Source: Pseudoxanthomonas sp. SE1
GTDB lineage: Bacteria; Pseudomonadota; Gammaproteobacteria; Xanthomonadales; Xanthomonadaceae
DNA: 64,000 bases
Direction: 5' to 3'
Assembly: GCF_029542205.1 (NCBI RefSeq)
Contig: NZ_CP113783.1
Span: 2,037,001 to 2,101,000, forward strand
Notes under the pieces: model-generated
Told to the model about the DNA's origin: nothing
Databases searched by the model: none
What the model saw: the letters and a program-made list of their open reading frames with translations, nothing else
In this document: positions 8,892-19,400 of the stretch, one piece after another
Layout of the letters: each line of letters opens with the position of its first letter
Numbering within the stretch: the stretch's first letter is position 1
Made by a program: the position numbers and the translations under genes

Positions 8892-11800
8892 ATGACTGAG
8901 CGCTCGCATCGTCTCTCCATCCTGCGTCAGGAGGAGATCGATGAGCTGTGGGGCCAGCCGCGCTTCGATGCCCGGGACCGCGACTTGTACTTCGACCTCA
9001 CACCGCAGGAGTTGGAGGTCGTGGTCCAGCGGCGTAATGCGGTCGGGATCCATTTTGTCCTGCAGCTGGGCTACTTCCATGCCCGGCGCATGTTCTTCGA
9101 CCCCACCGGGGAGTCGGCCCGCGACGATATTGAGCACATCGTCGGCCGCTATTTTCCCGACCGTCGCCATCTGCCGCTTCCAGAACCGCCTTCGCGCCCA
9201 ACGATGCAGTCGATCCAAGAGCAGATCCTGGAACTGCTGGGATATCGGCGGTGGACGGGCATGCGCCCTGCGCTGTTGGCGCGTCTGAACGAGTTGGCGA
9301 TGCGGTCCACGCAGCCCAACTACCTTCTCCGAGAGGCCCTCAAATTCGTCGACCGCGAGCGGGTCGTCCGGCCGGCGTACTCCGCGCTGCAGGACCTTGT
9401 GGGCGAGGTGATGAACACCGAACGCGATCGTCTGACGACGAGCCTGCGCAAGGCACTCAAGCCCCCGGTGCGCAAGCTGCTCAATAGCCTGCTTGCGAAC
9501 GACGGGTCGGTGAACAGCCTCGGCTTGCTCAAGCAGGACCTTCGAGACTTCAGCTACACCGCGCTGCGCGAAGAAGTTTCACGCCGCCAAACCTTCGCTC
9601 CGTTGTACGCCTTCGCCAAAGTATTCCTCAAGCAGGTGAACATCTCCCCGGAGAGCAGCAAGTACTACGCCTCCATGGTGATTTTCTACACGTTGTTCAA
9701 GCTCCAGCGCATGGACCCGCAGGTCGTCCACCTCTATCTGCTGTGCTTTGCGTTCCACCGCTACCGCCAGATCAACGACCACCTGGTGGAAGCGTTCATC
9801 ACCCGCGTGGAGCTCTACACTCGAGACGCGCGAGCGGCGAGCGAGCAAGCCCTGCTGGAGACGATGGAAAAGAGCGTCCAGGGCCTCCATGGCGCGGGCA
9901 ATGTGCTTGAGTTGTTCATCGACTCCAACATTCAGGACAAGACGCGGTTCGCCGCGGTGAAGGACAAGGCCTACCAGCTACTCCCGAAGGACCGTTTTGC
10001 GCCGGTGGCTGACTATCTTCGAGACATTGCGTTCGACAAGACGGCCTATCAATGGAAGGCGTACGGCGAGCTCTCGCAAGCGATCAAGAAGAACCTGCGG
10101 CACCTGTTCGCCGAGCTGGACTTCGACGGCCCGCATACCAACGAGGCGCTCCTGGAGGCGGTGGCTTTCTTTAAGAAGCTCCTTCGGGATGGCCGCTCGC
10201 CCAGGCAAGTCCCTCCGAAAGACTTTCCGACGCAGTTCATCTCCAAGCGCATTCGCCGCTATGTGTTCGTACCTGACGCCAAGGGCAAGCGGGAGCTGGA
10301 CGTCGACCGCTACGAGTTTGCGCTCTACAGCGAACTGTGCGACGCGATTGCGGCGGGCAACGTGTTCATTCGCGACAGCAACGAAAACCGCGGCCTGGAA
10401 GATGACTTGATCGACGCCGAACGTTGGGAGAATGACAAAAACGCCATCCTCAAGTCGTTGGACGCACCTGTCCTGGAGAGGCCGATCGAGGAAACTCTGG
10501 CGTCACTTCGCGAGGAGCTGGAGGCGAAATACGCCAGCGTCAACGAGCGTATCCGGAACAAGAACAACGCACATTTCCAGCTGCGCGGCAAGAAAACCAC
10601 GCGGTGGAAGCTCGAGTATCCGAAGGACGAGTCGCCCGGGGTGGGTGGCTTCTACGCCCAGTTGCCGATGATCGGCATCTCCGAGCTGCTGAAATTCGTC
10701 GCCGCCCAGACAGGGTTTCGCCAGCACTTTACCCATGTGCTTGAACGCTTCGCCAAGCAGCCGCTCGACGCACCGCAGCTCGATGCCGCCATCGTCGCGC
10801 TCGGAACGAATATGGGCCTGTTGAAGATGGCCGAAGTCGCCGATATGAAGTACTCCGGCCTGTCCACGACGGCTCGCAATTTCATTCGCCAGGAAACGCT
10901 GCGCGCGGCCAACGACGCCATCGCTAACGCCACCGCCAAACTGCCGGCCTTCAAGCTGTTCCACATACAGGAGCGCCTGCACTCGTCGAGCGACGGCCAG
11001 CGCTTTGAGACACAGGTAGACACCTACAAGGCACGGCATTCGCCGAAGTACTTTGGGCTGAAGAAAGGCATCAGCGTGGTGACGGCAGTGGCTAACCACA
11101 TCCCAATTGCGGGCACGGTGATCGGAGCCCATGAGCATGAAAGCCACTACGTCTTCGACTTGCTCTTCAACAACACCAGCGAGGTTCGTCCGGAGCAACA
11201 TTCCACCGACACGCACGGGACCAATCAGATCAACTTCTTTGCGCTCGATACCTACGGCTACCGCTTCGCGCCTCGCTATAAGGATGTTCGTTCGAAAACC
11301 GATCGGATGCTCGTTGGCTTCCGGGCACCCCGCGACTATGGGGACATGCTCATCAAGCCGTCCCGCAAGGTGAGGGAGGCGCTCATTGTCTCCGAATGGC
11401 CGAACATTCAGCGCATCATGGCCTCGCTCGGCCAGAAGCATGTGACGCAGGCGACGATCGTTCGTAAACTGAGCAGCTACGAGCTCCAGAACAAAACCAA
11501 GGAGGCTCTCTGGGAAATGGAGGGGATCCTTCGATCGCTCTATATCCTGGACTATATTGACGACGTCGAACTGCGCCAGTGCGTGCAGCGTGCGCTCAAC
11601 CGTGGCGAGGCTTACCACCGGTTGCGGCGGGTGATCGCCTACGTCAACAATGGCAAGTTCCGGGTCACCACCGAAGAGCAACAGAAGATCTGGAACGACT
11701 GCGCGCGTCTCATCGCGAACGCTGTGATCTACTACAACACCGCGCTGCTGTCGATCATCTACGAAACCATGCTCGCTGCCGGAAACGCGGAGGCGATCGC

Positions 11801-11975
11801 ACGATTGACGAAGGTATCGCCAGTGGCCTGGCAGAACGTCAACCTGTTTGGTGCGTTTGACTTCAGCGATTCGGAGGTGGACGTGGACCTCTCAGCGATT
11901 GCGTCCATCGTCGGAAACCCGCAGCTGTGGGGTGTCGTCGAATCGAACCTGGAAGGTGAGCTTTTCGATCAGTGA
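8892..11975 (+). CDS. tnpA: Tn3-family transposase TnpA
   Basis: 1027 residues, the normal length for Tn3-family transposases. The N-terminal DNA-binding region starts MTERSHRLSILRQEEIDELW (the DUF4158-type domain seen in this family). The C-terminal DDE catalytic domain includes HSTDTHGTNQINFFALD, a conserved Tn3 aspartate region, and YDKFAP-like FAPRYKDV. Replicative transposition forms cointegrates, which the TnpS/TnpT system would resolve. The start is preceded by AAGGGG. The frame is complete, so the transposase is probably active. Confidence 0.95.
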   Translation: MTERSHRLSILRQEEIDELWGQPRFDARDRDLYFDLTPQELEVVVQRRNAVGIHFVLQLGYFHARRMFFDPTGESARDDIEHIVGRYFPDRRHLPLPEPPSRPTMQSIQEQILELLGYRRWTGMRPALLARLNELAMRSTQPNYLLREALKFVDRERVVRPAYSALQDLVGEVMNTERDRLTTSLRKALKPPVRKLLNSLLANDGSVNSLGLLKQDLRDFSYTALREEVSRRQTFAPLYAFAKVFLKQVNISPESSKYYASMVIFYTLFKLQRMDPQVVHLYLLCFAFHRYRQINDHLVEAFITRVELYTRDARAASEQALLETMEKSVQGLHGAGNVLELFIDSNIQDKTRFAAVKDKAYQLLPKDRFAPVADYLRDIAFDKTAYQWKAYGELSQAIKKNLRHLFAELDFDGPHTNEALLEAVAFFKKLLRDGRSPRQVPPKDFPTQFISKRIRRYVFVPDAKGKRELDVDRYEFALYSELCDAIAAGNVFIRDSNENRGLEDDLIDAERWENDKNAILKSLDAPVLERPIEETLASLREELEAKYASVNERIRNKNNAHFQLRGKKTTRWKLEYPKDESPGVGGFYAQLPMIGISELLKFVAAQTGFRQHFTHVLERFAKQPLDAPQLDAAIVALGTNMGLLKMAEVADMKYSGLSTTARNFIRQETLRAANDAIANATAKLPAFKLFHIQERLHSSSDGQRFETQVDTYKARHSPKYFGLKKGISVVTAVANHIPIAGTVIGAHEHESHYVFDLLFNNTSEVRPEQHSTDTHGTNQINFFALDTYGYRFAPRYKDVRSKTDRMLVGFRAPRDYGDMLIKPSRKVREALIVSEWPNIQRIMASLGQKHVTQATIVRKLSSYELQNKTKEALWEMEGILRSLYILDYIDDVELRQCVQRALNRGEAYHRLRRVIAYVNNGKFRVTTEEQQKIWNDCARLIANAVIYYNTALLSIIYETMLAAGNAEAIARLTKVSPVAWQNVNLFGAFDFSDSEVDVDLSAIASIVGNPQLWGVVESNLEGELFDQ

Positions 11976-12002
11976 ACGGCCATTTTCCCCGCGGAAATTG
12001 CT

Positions 12003-12022
12003 AACTTTACATTTCTGGGCGT
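12003..12022 (+). repeat. Transposon-end-like motif, copy C (right end region)
   Basis: AACTTTACATTTCTGGGCGT, 27 bases after the tnpA stop and just before host coding sequence resumes near 12032. This third copy most likely belongs to the right terminal inverted repeat. The outer boundary lies between here and about 12035. Confidence 0.6.
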
Positions 12023-12031
12023 TGGGTAAGA

Positions 12032-13798
12032 TTGGCCAACATGTGCCACGAGGCGACCAGCGTCGGTTTGCCCGCATCCATCGGCGTGGGCAAGGGGACG
12101 GTCACGCTGGACGACTTCGCGCTGTGCGATGCGCTTTTCAGTTTCGGCCACAATCCGGGTACCAACCATCCGCGCATGCTGTCCACGCTGCGCGAGGTCT
12201 CGAAACGTGGCGTGCCCATCGTGGCGGTGAATCCGCTGCGCGAACGCGGGCTGGAGCGGTTCACCTCGCCACAGCATCCGGCGGAGATGTTGACCAACAC
12301 CGCCACGCCGATTGCGCAGACCTACTACCAGGTCAGGATCGGCGGTGACCTGGCGTTGCTGAAAGGCATGATGAAGTGGCTGCTGGACGCCGATGCCACG
12401 GATCTTGCTGCAGGCGGGCAGGGTGTACTCGACCATGCCTTCATCGCTGGGCACACCGAGGGGCTGGATGCCTTGCGCGAGGACCTGGCGCGCACGACGT
12501 GGGACGAGATCGTCGAACACTCCGGCCTGTCGCGCGATGACATCGCCGACGCCGCGCGCCTCTATGCCAAGGCCGAGCGCGTGATCCTCTGCTACGGCAT
12601 GGGCATGACCCAGCATCGGCGCGGTACCCAGAACGTGCAGCAGATGGCCAACCTGATGCTGCTGCGCGGGAACATCGGCAAGCCTGGCGCCGGCATCGCG
12701 CCGATCCGCGGCCACTCCAACGTGCAGGGCGACCGCACGGTGGGCATCACCGAGAAGCCGACGCAGGCGCTGGTCGATGCGATCAAGCGGACCTACGGCT
12801 TCGAGTTCCCGCTCACACACGGACACGATGCGGTGGAAGCGGTGCGGGCCATTCGCGACGGCCGTTCGCGGGCGCTCGTCTGCATGGGCGGCAACCTCGC
12901 TGTGGCCATGCCCGATCCGGACACGACGATCCCCGCGATGCGCAACCTCGACCTGGCCGTGCACATCGCCACCAAGTTGAACCGCTCGCACCTCATTCCG
13001 GCAAAGCAGGCCTTCCTGCTGCCCTGTCTCGGCCGCACCGAACGCGATGTGCAGGCCAGCGGGCTGCAGTCGGTGACGGTGGAGGACTCGATGTCGATGG
13101 TGCATGCCTCGCAGGGCGGCCTGACGCCGGCGTCGGAACATCTGCTCTCCGAACCGGCCATCGTCGCCGGCATCGCCAAGGCCACGTTGCCGCAGACCAG
13201 GGTGGACTGGGACGGACTGGTCGGCGACTACGACCGCATCCGCGACGATATCGAAGCGGTGCTCCCCATCTTCAGGGATTTCAACCGCCGCGTGCGCGAG
13301 CCGGGCGGATTCCGCCTGTACATCGGTGCATCCGAGCGCGACTGGGGCCCCGGCAGGAAGGCGCGCTTCCTGGTCGCCCCCGGCCTCGACGAAGATCCGG
13401 GCATCGACCGGCGCGAACTGCTGACGCTGACGACGATCCGTTCCCACGATCAATACAACACCACGATCTACGGTCTCGACGATCGCTACCGGGGCATCAG
13501 TGGCCGGCGCGATGTGGTGTTCCTGAATCGCGAGGACATGCGATCGCGTGGGCTGGAGCAGGGCGACAGGATCGAGGTGGCATCGCGGATGCATGGCGAG
13601 GGCGCCGCGACGCGCACGGTCTCAGGCTTCATCGCGGTCGAGTACGACCTGCCGCGCGGTTCGGCCGCCATGTACTACCCGGAAGGCAACCGGCTGGTGC
13701 CGCTGGACAGCCACGATCCGCAGTCGGGGACGCCGGCCTACAAGTCGATTCCCGTCGTCGTGCGGAAGCTGTGCGATCCGGACCCCCATGCCGGCTGA
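12032..13798 (+). pseudogene. FdhF/YdeP-type molybdopterin oxidoreductase, N-terminus removed by transposon
   Basis: 588 codons matching the central and C-terminal parts of YdeP/FdhF-like molybdopterin oxidoreductases (ANMCHEATSVGLPASIGVGK, FGHNPGTNHPRML, MRGNIGKPGAG, RGHSNVQGDRT, then a molydop-binding C-terminal domain). The family is about 760 residues, so roughly 160-180 N-terminal residues, including the start, are missing. The transposon end abuts the frame; the codons just before ANMCHE do not fit the family. A TTG at 12032 is the only nearby start and lacks a good ribosome-binding site. The missing part may lie beyond the other transposon end, left of the window. The overlap with fdhD indicates an original operon. 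Confidence 0.85.
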
Positions 13799-14597
13799 AC
13801 GCATCGATGGATTGGCGGAGCGCGAGATCGTCGATGTTGCCGGTGGCGTGTCGACGGTCCGGCAGGACCAGCTGGCGGAGGAAGTCCCCCTGGCGGTCCA
13901 CTGCAACGGCGAACCGTTGGCGGTGATGATGGTGTCGCCGCGCGACCTGGACGACTTCGCGTATGGATTTGCGCTGACCGAGCTGGGCCTTGCCGCCGAC
14001 GATCTTGTGTCGATAGCCGCGCAGACATTGCTGGAAGGCATCCAGCTCGACCTTCGCACGCGCCATCCTTTGCCTGCGCGTGCCACGGGGCATCAACGCT
14101 GGCTGCCGGGGCGAAGTGGATGTGGCATCTGCGGCAACCGGAGTCTGGAAGACGTCATCAGGCAGCCAGCGTCCGTCGGGCATGGAGGCCCCATCGCCTC
14201 GTCCGCCTTGCATGCCGCATTGTTCGAACTCGAACAGCGGCAGCCACTGAATGCGGCTACCGGCGCGATACACGCGGCGGCATGGGCGGGGGCGGACGGG
14301 AAGGTGATGCTGGTGCGAGAGGATGTCGGACGCCACAACGCGCTAGACAAGCTGATCGGCGTGATGCAACGCGAAGGCACCGATACAGGATCGGGCTTCG
14401 CACTGATCACCAGCCGTGCGAGTTACGAGATGGCGGCGAAGGCTGCGGTCGCGGGAATGCCGCTGTTGGCGGCGATGTCGGCGCCCACTGCGTTGGCGGT
14501 GGATCTGGCAGGAAGGTGCGGCCTGACATTGGTGGGCTTTCTTCGTGGCAGCAGGCACGTGGTCTACAGCCATCCGTGGCGGCTTGAGCCAGCTTGA
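13788..14597 (+). CDS. fdhD: Formate dehydrogenase sulfurtransferase FdhD
   Basis: 269 residues. FdhD passes sulfur from IscS to the molybdenum cofactor, which is needed for formate dehydrogenase activity. The catalytic Cys pair is in SGCGICGNRSLEDV, and VREDVGRHNALDKLIG and the ALITSRASYEM segment are conserved family blocks. The ATG at 13788 overlaps the upstream oxidoreductase stop by 11 bases. With the partner gene truncated, this copy may have lost its substrate or its original promoter. Confidence 0.93.
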   Translation: MPAERIDGLAEREIVDVAGGVSTVRQDQLAEEVPLAVHCNGEPLAVMMVSPRDLDDFAYGFALTELGLAADDLVSIAAQTLLEGIQLDLRTRHPLPARATGHQRWLPGRSGCGICGNRSLEDVIRQPASVGHGGPIASSALHAALFELEQRQPLNAATGAIHAAAWAGADGKVMLVREDVGRHNALDKLIGVMQREGTDTGSGFALITSRASYEMAAKAAVAGMPLLAAMSAPTALAVDLAGRCGLTLVGFLRGSRHVVYSHPWRLEPA

Positions 14598-14796
14598 GCC
14601 AACTGCCGCCAACCTGAACTTCCAAAGGCGTGATTCAAGGAAGTTTTCCGTCGGGACGAGCCAAAGCCTGTTGAACGAGCGCGAACGGTGCGTGTGCGTC
14701 GGCCGTGGTCGGTCGGTGCATGCCGTCCCGCTTCGCGAGCAGTCGCCCGTGCTGGCGGTGCAGGGTTCCGGCATCCATCCTGGGCGGACGCTCGCG

Positions 14797-15870
14797 CTAC
14801 CGGCGTTTGGACCTGCCCGGCCGTTTGACCGCGACCGAGGCGCGTGTCACCAGCTTGTGCGGGACAACATGGTTGACGATGTCCCGCGCGGACGCGTGTG
14901 GACGCCGGATTTCCCGCTGCAGGATGTCGATCGCGGCATCAGCCATGGACGCGATCGGCTGGTGGACGGTGGTGAGCTCCGGCCAGACCATGGTGGCCGC
15001 TGACGTATCGTCGAAGCCGACAACAGACAGGTCCCGCGGCACGTCGAGGCCGCGGCGATGCGCGACCGAGACCACGGCTGAGGCCATGTCGTCATTGCTG
15101 GCGAAAATCGCGGTAGGCGGCTGGGGCAACGCCAGCAGGTTCTCTGCCGCATCCAGGCCCGAGCGGTAGGTGAAGTAGCCTGGCTGGACGAGCGTTTCGT
15201 CGTATGCGAGGCCGGCCTCTGCCAGGGCATCCCGGTATCCCTGGAGGCGATGGGCGCTGGCGGTCTGGTTTGGATCGCCCTTGATATAGCCGATCCGCAC
15301 ATGTCCGTGGGTGATCAGATGTGCCGTGATGTCGTGGCTGGCACGATGGTCGTCGATGCGGACGCAGGAGATCATTTCGCTGAAGCGGCCCGAGGCGATC
15401 GAGACAACGGGCACGCCGGCGTGGATGAATTCCATGACAATCGCCTTGGACTCGCATAACGGTGGTGGCAGGATCACGCCCGCCACGCTCTTCGTCAGCT
15501 CGCGCGCCGCGCTGCGCTGGCTGTCCGCATCCAGCGTGTCCCAGGTCGCGATGACCAATTGTGCCGCCGCACGCGCCGAACCGCGCAGGGCACCCACCAG
15601 CAGTTCGCGCAGGTAGCTTGAGCTTGGATTGGTGTAGATAAGTGCAATGCACGTGTGCTGTGCCGCGGCAAGCGAACTCGCCGCCAGATTGGGCCTGTAC
15701 CCGAGTTCGCGCACTGTCAGCATGACGCGCTCGCGGGTAGCGTCGCGTACCCCGCCATGCCCATTGATCACGCGCGATACCGTCATCGGCGAAACACCTG
15801 CGCGGGCCGCGACCTCGTCTATCGTGATCGCGCCGCCTTTTCGCCGGAACGACCTGCTGGCTTTATCCAT
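14797..15870 (-). CDS. LacI-family regulator of the xylan TonB locus (XylR-like)
   Basis: 357 residues with an N-terminal helix-turn-helix ([20 protein letters not shown]) and hinge ([11 protein letters not shown]), then a periplasmic-binding-protein-like effector domain. It is very similar over its whole length to the regulator at 28499-29566, including an almost identical recognition helix. It diverges from the TonB receptor, with the palindromic operator at 16151-16164 in the gap. By analogy with XylR of Xanthomonas it probably represses until xylose or a xylo-oligosaccharide is sensed; the ligand is inference. Confidence 0.88.
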   Translation of the reverse strand: MDKASRSFRRKGGAITIDEVAARAGVSPMTVSRVINGHGGVRDATRERVMLTVRELGYRPNLAASSLAAAQHTCIALIYTNPSSSYLRELLVGALRGSARAAAQLVIATWDTLDADSQRSAARELTKSVAGVILPPPLCESKAIVMEFIHAGVPVVSIASGRFSEMISCVRIDDHRASHDITAHLITHGHVRIGYIKGDPNQTASAHRLQGYRDALAEAGLAYDETLVQPGYFTYRSGLDAAENLLALPQPPTAIFASNDDMASAVVSVAHRRGLDVPRDLSVVGFDDTSAATMVWPELTTVHQPIASMADAAIDILQREIRRPHASARDIVNHVVPHKLVTRASVAVKRPGRSKRR

Positions 15871-16375
15871 TCCGTCCTGTCTCCTCCGATCCCCAACGGC
15901 CGGGCTGTGTGGCTACCGCATGCGCGCCGAGCGTCGCATGCAGGGGCAAACAAAGCACCTGCGATGTGCCAGCCAACACGCTGCGCCGGAATCGCGATTA
16001 CATGGCAGCGCCCCTCGATCGCAGATGAAATCGCTTCCACCGACTCGCCGCAATGCCCGCATCGCGTAACGCGCACCGTGGCGCGTCCGGGATTGCTGCG
16101 GTGCATGGTGACAAGCACGGGGGCGCGTGATTAGTCTGCGCCGAACTCGATGGTAGCGCTACCACATTTGCTCGATCCGCCATCGATCCTGTCCTGGAAG
16201 TCGATTGAACGCTTTGTCGCCTTGCGACTCTGGAACACGCCTGGAAGGGCGTTTCCAACGGCAATGCAGTAACGGGCGCAGCCACCGCGCCCGGCAGGAA
16301 GCGCGGGTCTGCGCCCGCGAGGGGCCCTTGGGGAGGGCGACACATCCATTGATCGAACGAGAGAGGGGAGACCAC
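15871..16375. other. Regulatory gap between LacI regulator and TonB receptor
   Basis: 505 bases with no recognisable protein gene. The region contains the palindromic operator at 16151-16164, and by position the promoters of both divergent genes. Open frames here lack ribosome-binding sites. Confidence 0.6.
16151..16164. promoter_or_regulatory. xyl-box operator upstream of TonB receptor
   Basis: TGGTAGCGCTACCA, a perfect 14-base palindrome. It differs from the Xanthomonas xyl-box that I recall (TGGTAGCGCTAACA) at one position. LacI-type regulators bind such even palindromes with a central CG. The second copy is before xylB. Confidence 0.8.
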
Positions 16376-16495
16376 ATGAAAGAGTGCAGGTTCCGATGCC
16401 GCGCACCGAGCGAGGCCCAAGCCGTTGCGGAAGCGCGGGCACATGAATTCCGCGTTGCCGTTGGCCCTTCAATTCCAGACCTGAGGACATGCTGA
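16376..16495 (+). CDS. Possible leader peptide coupled to TonB receptor
   Basis: 39-codon frame starting MKECRFRCRAPSEAQ, with a strong ribosome-binding site (GAGAGGGGAG) just upstream. Its TGA (16493-16495) overlaps the receptor ATG at 16495 as TGATG. The peptide has no recognisable domain and is not a signal sequence. Either it is a translated leader that couples translation into the receptor, or the strong ribosome-binding site belongs to an ancestral receptor start lost by frameshift. Confidence 0.35.
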   Translation: MKECRFRCRAPSEAQAVAEARAHEFRVAVGPSIPDLRTC

Positions 16496-19400
16496 TGAGT
16501 CGCAAGTTGGCGAGGTTCAAGTCAACGGCCATGTTCACCTTCGTGGGTGGCGTACTGGTCATCAACCCCGCCTTCGGGCAGGAAACGCAGGCGCAAGCCG
16601 CCCAACAGGCACAAGAGCAGACCGCGCCCGACGCGACAACGCTGGACACCGTCGTGGTCACGGGCCTGCGCAACAGCCTCAGCCAGGCGATGGACATCAA
16701 GCGCGATTCCGCAGGCGTCGTGGATGCGATCAGTGCGGAAGACATCGGCAAATTCCCGGACACGAACCTCGCTGAATCCCTGCAGCGCATCACCGGCATC
16801 TCGATCGAGCGTCGCGATGGCGAAGGCGCGCAGGTCACGGCGCGCGGCTTCGGTCCCCAGTTCAACATGGTCACGCTCAACGGCCGGCAGATGCCGGGTG
16901 CGGACGCGTTCGGTGCTTCCGGACAGGTCGCCATCGGTGGCGTGGACGGCGGCACGCGCGCATTCAACTTCGCGCAGCTCGCGGCCGAAGCGATCAACGG
17001 CATCGAGGTCTACAAGACCAGCCAGGCGCAGGTGCCCAGTGGCGGCATCGGCGCCACCATCAACATCCTGACCGCACGACCGTTCAACTACGACGGCGTG
17101 GTGGCCAGCGCCGGCGCCAAGGTGGTTTCCGACCAGAGCCAGCCGTTCGACAACGACTTCACGCCGGAACTGTCGGGCATTTTCAGCTACACCAACCCGG
17201 ACAAGACGTTCGGCGTGAGCCTGAGTGCGAGCCACCAGAAGCGCAAGGGTGGCTCGGTGCAGGCGACCGAGAACTACTGGAACGTGCAGCCGTGGACCGG
17301 GACGATGCCGGGCGATCCGACGGTGGTCAATGCGCCGGCCATCGGCGATCTGTACGCACGCCCCAATGATCTGCGCTATGCGTTCTCCGACTTCGAGCGC
17401 GAGCGCGTGAATGGCCAGGCCGTGGTGCAGTTCGCGCCGACCGACAGCCTGACCCTGACGCTGGACTACACCTATTCGACCAACGAGATCACCGAGAATC
17501 GCGGCGAACAGGCGATGTGGCTGCAGAACAGCAACTACACGGACATCGAGTTCGACACCAGCGGGGCCGTCGCCACGCCCATCTACATCCGCGAGATCGC
17601 CGGCACCAAGGATTTCGGCCTCGAACAGCAACGCAGCATGCAGAAGTACAAGCTCGGGTCGCTGGGCCTGAATGCGACATGGGATGTCAGCGACAGGTTC
17701 CGCCTGAGCTTCGATGCCCACAATTCGAAGAACGAAAGCCGGCCCAACGACCCGCTCACCGGCGGCGGCTCGATCTTCATGAGCATCGCCGGCACCAACA
17801 ATTGCACCACCGGCCCGCATTGCGGCGGCTCGTGGGTGCAGGAGCTGGTGTTCAACAACGGCCTGCCGATCGGCACGCAGACCTGGTACCCGACCACCGA
17901 CGACGCGATCGCCGGGACCAACGGCGTGGTCAATCCCGGATTCGTGGAGGGCGAGATCGGCTCGCAGGTGCTTCGCGTCAATGCGCAGACCCAGGTCAGC
18001 GAGATCAAGCAGGCGCGCATCGACGGCGAGTGGAGCTTCGACCAGGGCCGGTTCCAGTTCGGCGTGGACACGAACAAGTCCACGACGCATCGCATCCAGG
18101 CGGCGGAAGCATATTCCACGCTGGGCGACTGGGGCGTGGCCAACGTGGATTCGGACACGGCGGCTGGACTGGTGGACCTTCTCCGACCGGTCAACCTCGT
18201 CGGACTGTTCGATGATTACAACGCCACCAGCTGGCCGGCGTGGCGCGGCAACGCGGCCGAGCTCGCGCAGTGGGCGGCGGACCAGTATGGCGTGGGGTTG
18301 GGCGTGAGTCCGCAACGCGCGGCCGACAACCGGGTGGAGGAGAAGACCCATTCGGCGTACTTCCAGGTGGAACTGGAGGGCGAGTTGGGTGGCATGCGTA
18401 CCAATACCCGGCTTGGCGTGAGGTACGAGACGACGGACGTCGTGTCGACCTCCGTGATCGCCATTCCCGAGGCCATCGAGTGGCAGGCCAACAACGACTT
18501 CCGCATCGTGCTGTCCGACGAACAGCAGCCCTTCAGCGAGAAGGCCAGCTACAGCTACATCCTGCCGAACCTGGACTTCAGCATCGATTTCACCGATGAA
18601 CTGAAGGGGCGGGCGTCATTCGGCAAGAGCATCGCGCGTGCCCCCTACGGCAACCTGTACGCCGGCCCCGGCGCGCAGCAGCCCTTCGGTTCGGTGCTGC
18701 TCGATCCCTCCGTCCGCGCAAGCGGGAACGCGCAGAATCCGAGCCTGAAGCCGCTGGAATCGGACAACCTCGACCTGGCGCTGGAGTGGTACTTCGCCGA
18801 TGCGAGCTACGTGTCGCTGACCTACTGGAACAAGTCGGTCGACAACTTCATCGGCAATACCGTCGGCCAGGAATCCCTGTACGGTTTGAGGGATCCCACC
18901 TCGGGCCCGGATGCGCAGGCCGCACTGGACTTCCTCACCAGTGCCGCGTGCGTGACCCAGGTGGGGGCCGCCAACGCGGCCGCGTGTTCCGCCAACGACA
19001 CGTCGCTGTTCACCGCCCTTGCGCTGCTGCGCAATGATCCGGCCGGGTTGGCCGCGTTCGACGGTACCGGTGCGCAGACGCTGGCGACCGAAGCCGCCTA
19101 CAACCTGTATGGCGAAGCCGACGATCCGCTGTACATGTTCAACGTCAATCGGCCAATCAACCAGAACCAGTCCAAGCTGCATGGCTGGGAACTCGGTGGC
19201 CAGTACTTCTTCGGCGACAGTGGCTTCGGCATCCTGGCCAACTACACCGTCGTGCGGGGTGACGTGGGCTACGACGATGGCGGCGATCCGGCCATCGACC
19301 AGTTCGCGCTGACCGGTCTCAGCGATACGGCCAACGCCATGTTCATGTACGAAAAACATGGTTGGTCGGTGCGTCTGGCGTGGAACTGGCGCGACGAGTA

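Noticed and set aside
14577..14615. Hairpin at the end of fdhD as a terminator
   Set aside because: The GGCGGC/GCCGCC arms are separated by a long loop made of a CTTGAGCCA duplication and no T-run follows; support is too weak.
16522..18351. 609-codon minus-strand frame inside the TonB receptor
   Set aside because: Antisense shadow; the plus-strand receptor has signal peptide, plug and barrel motifs.
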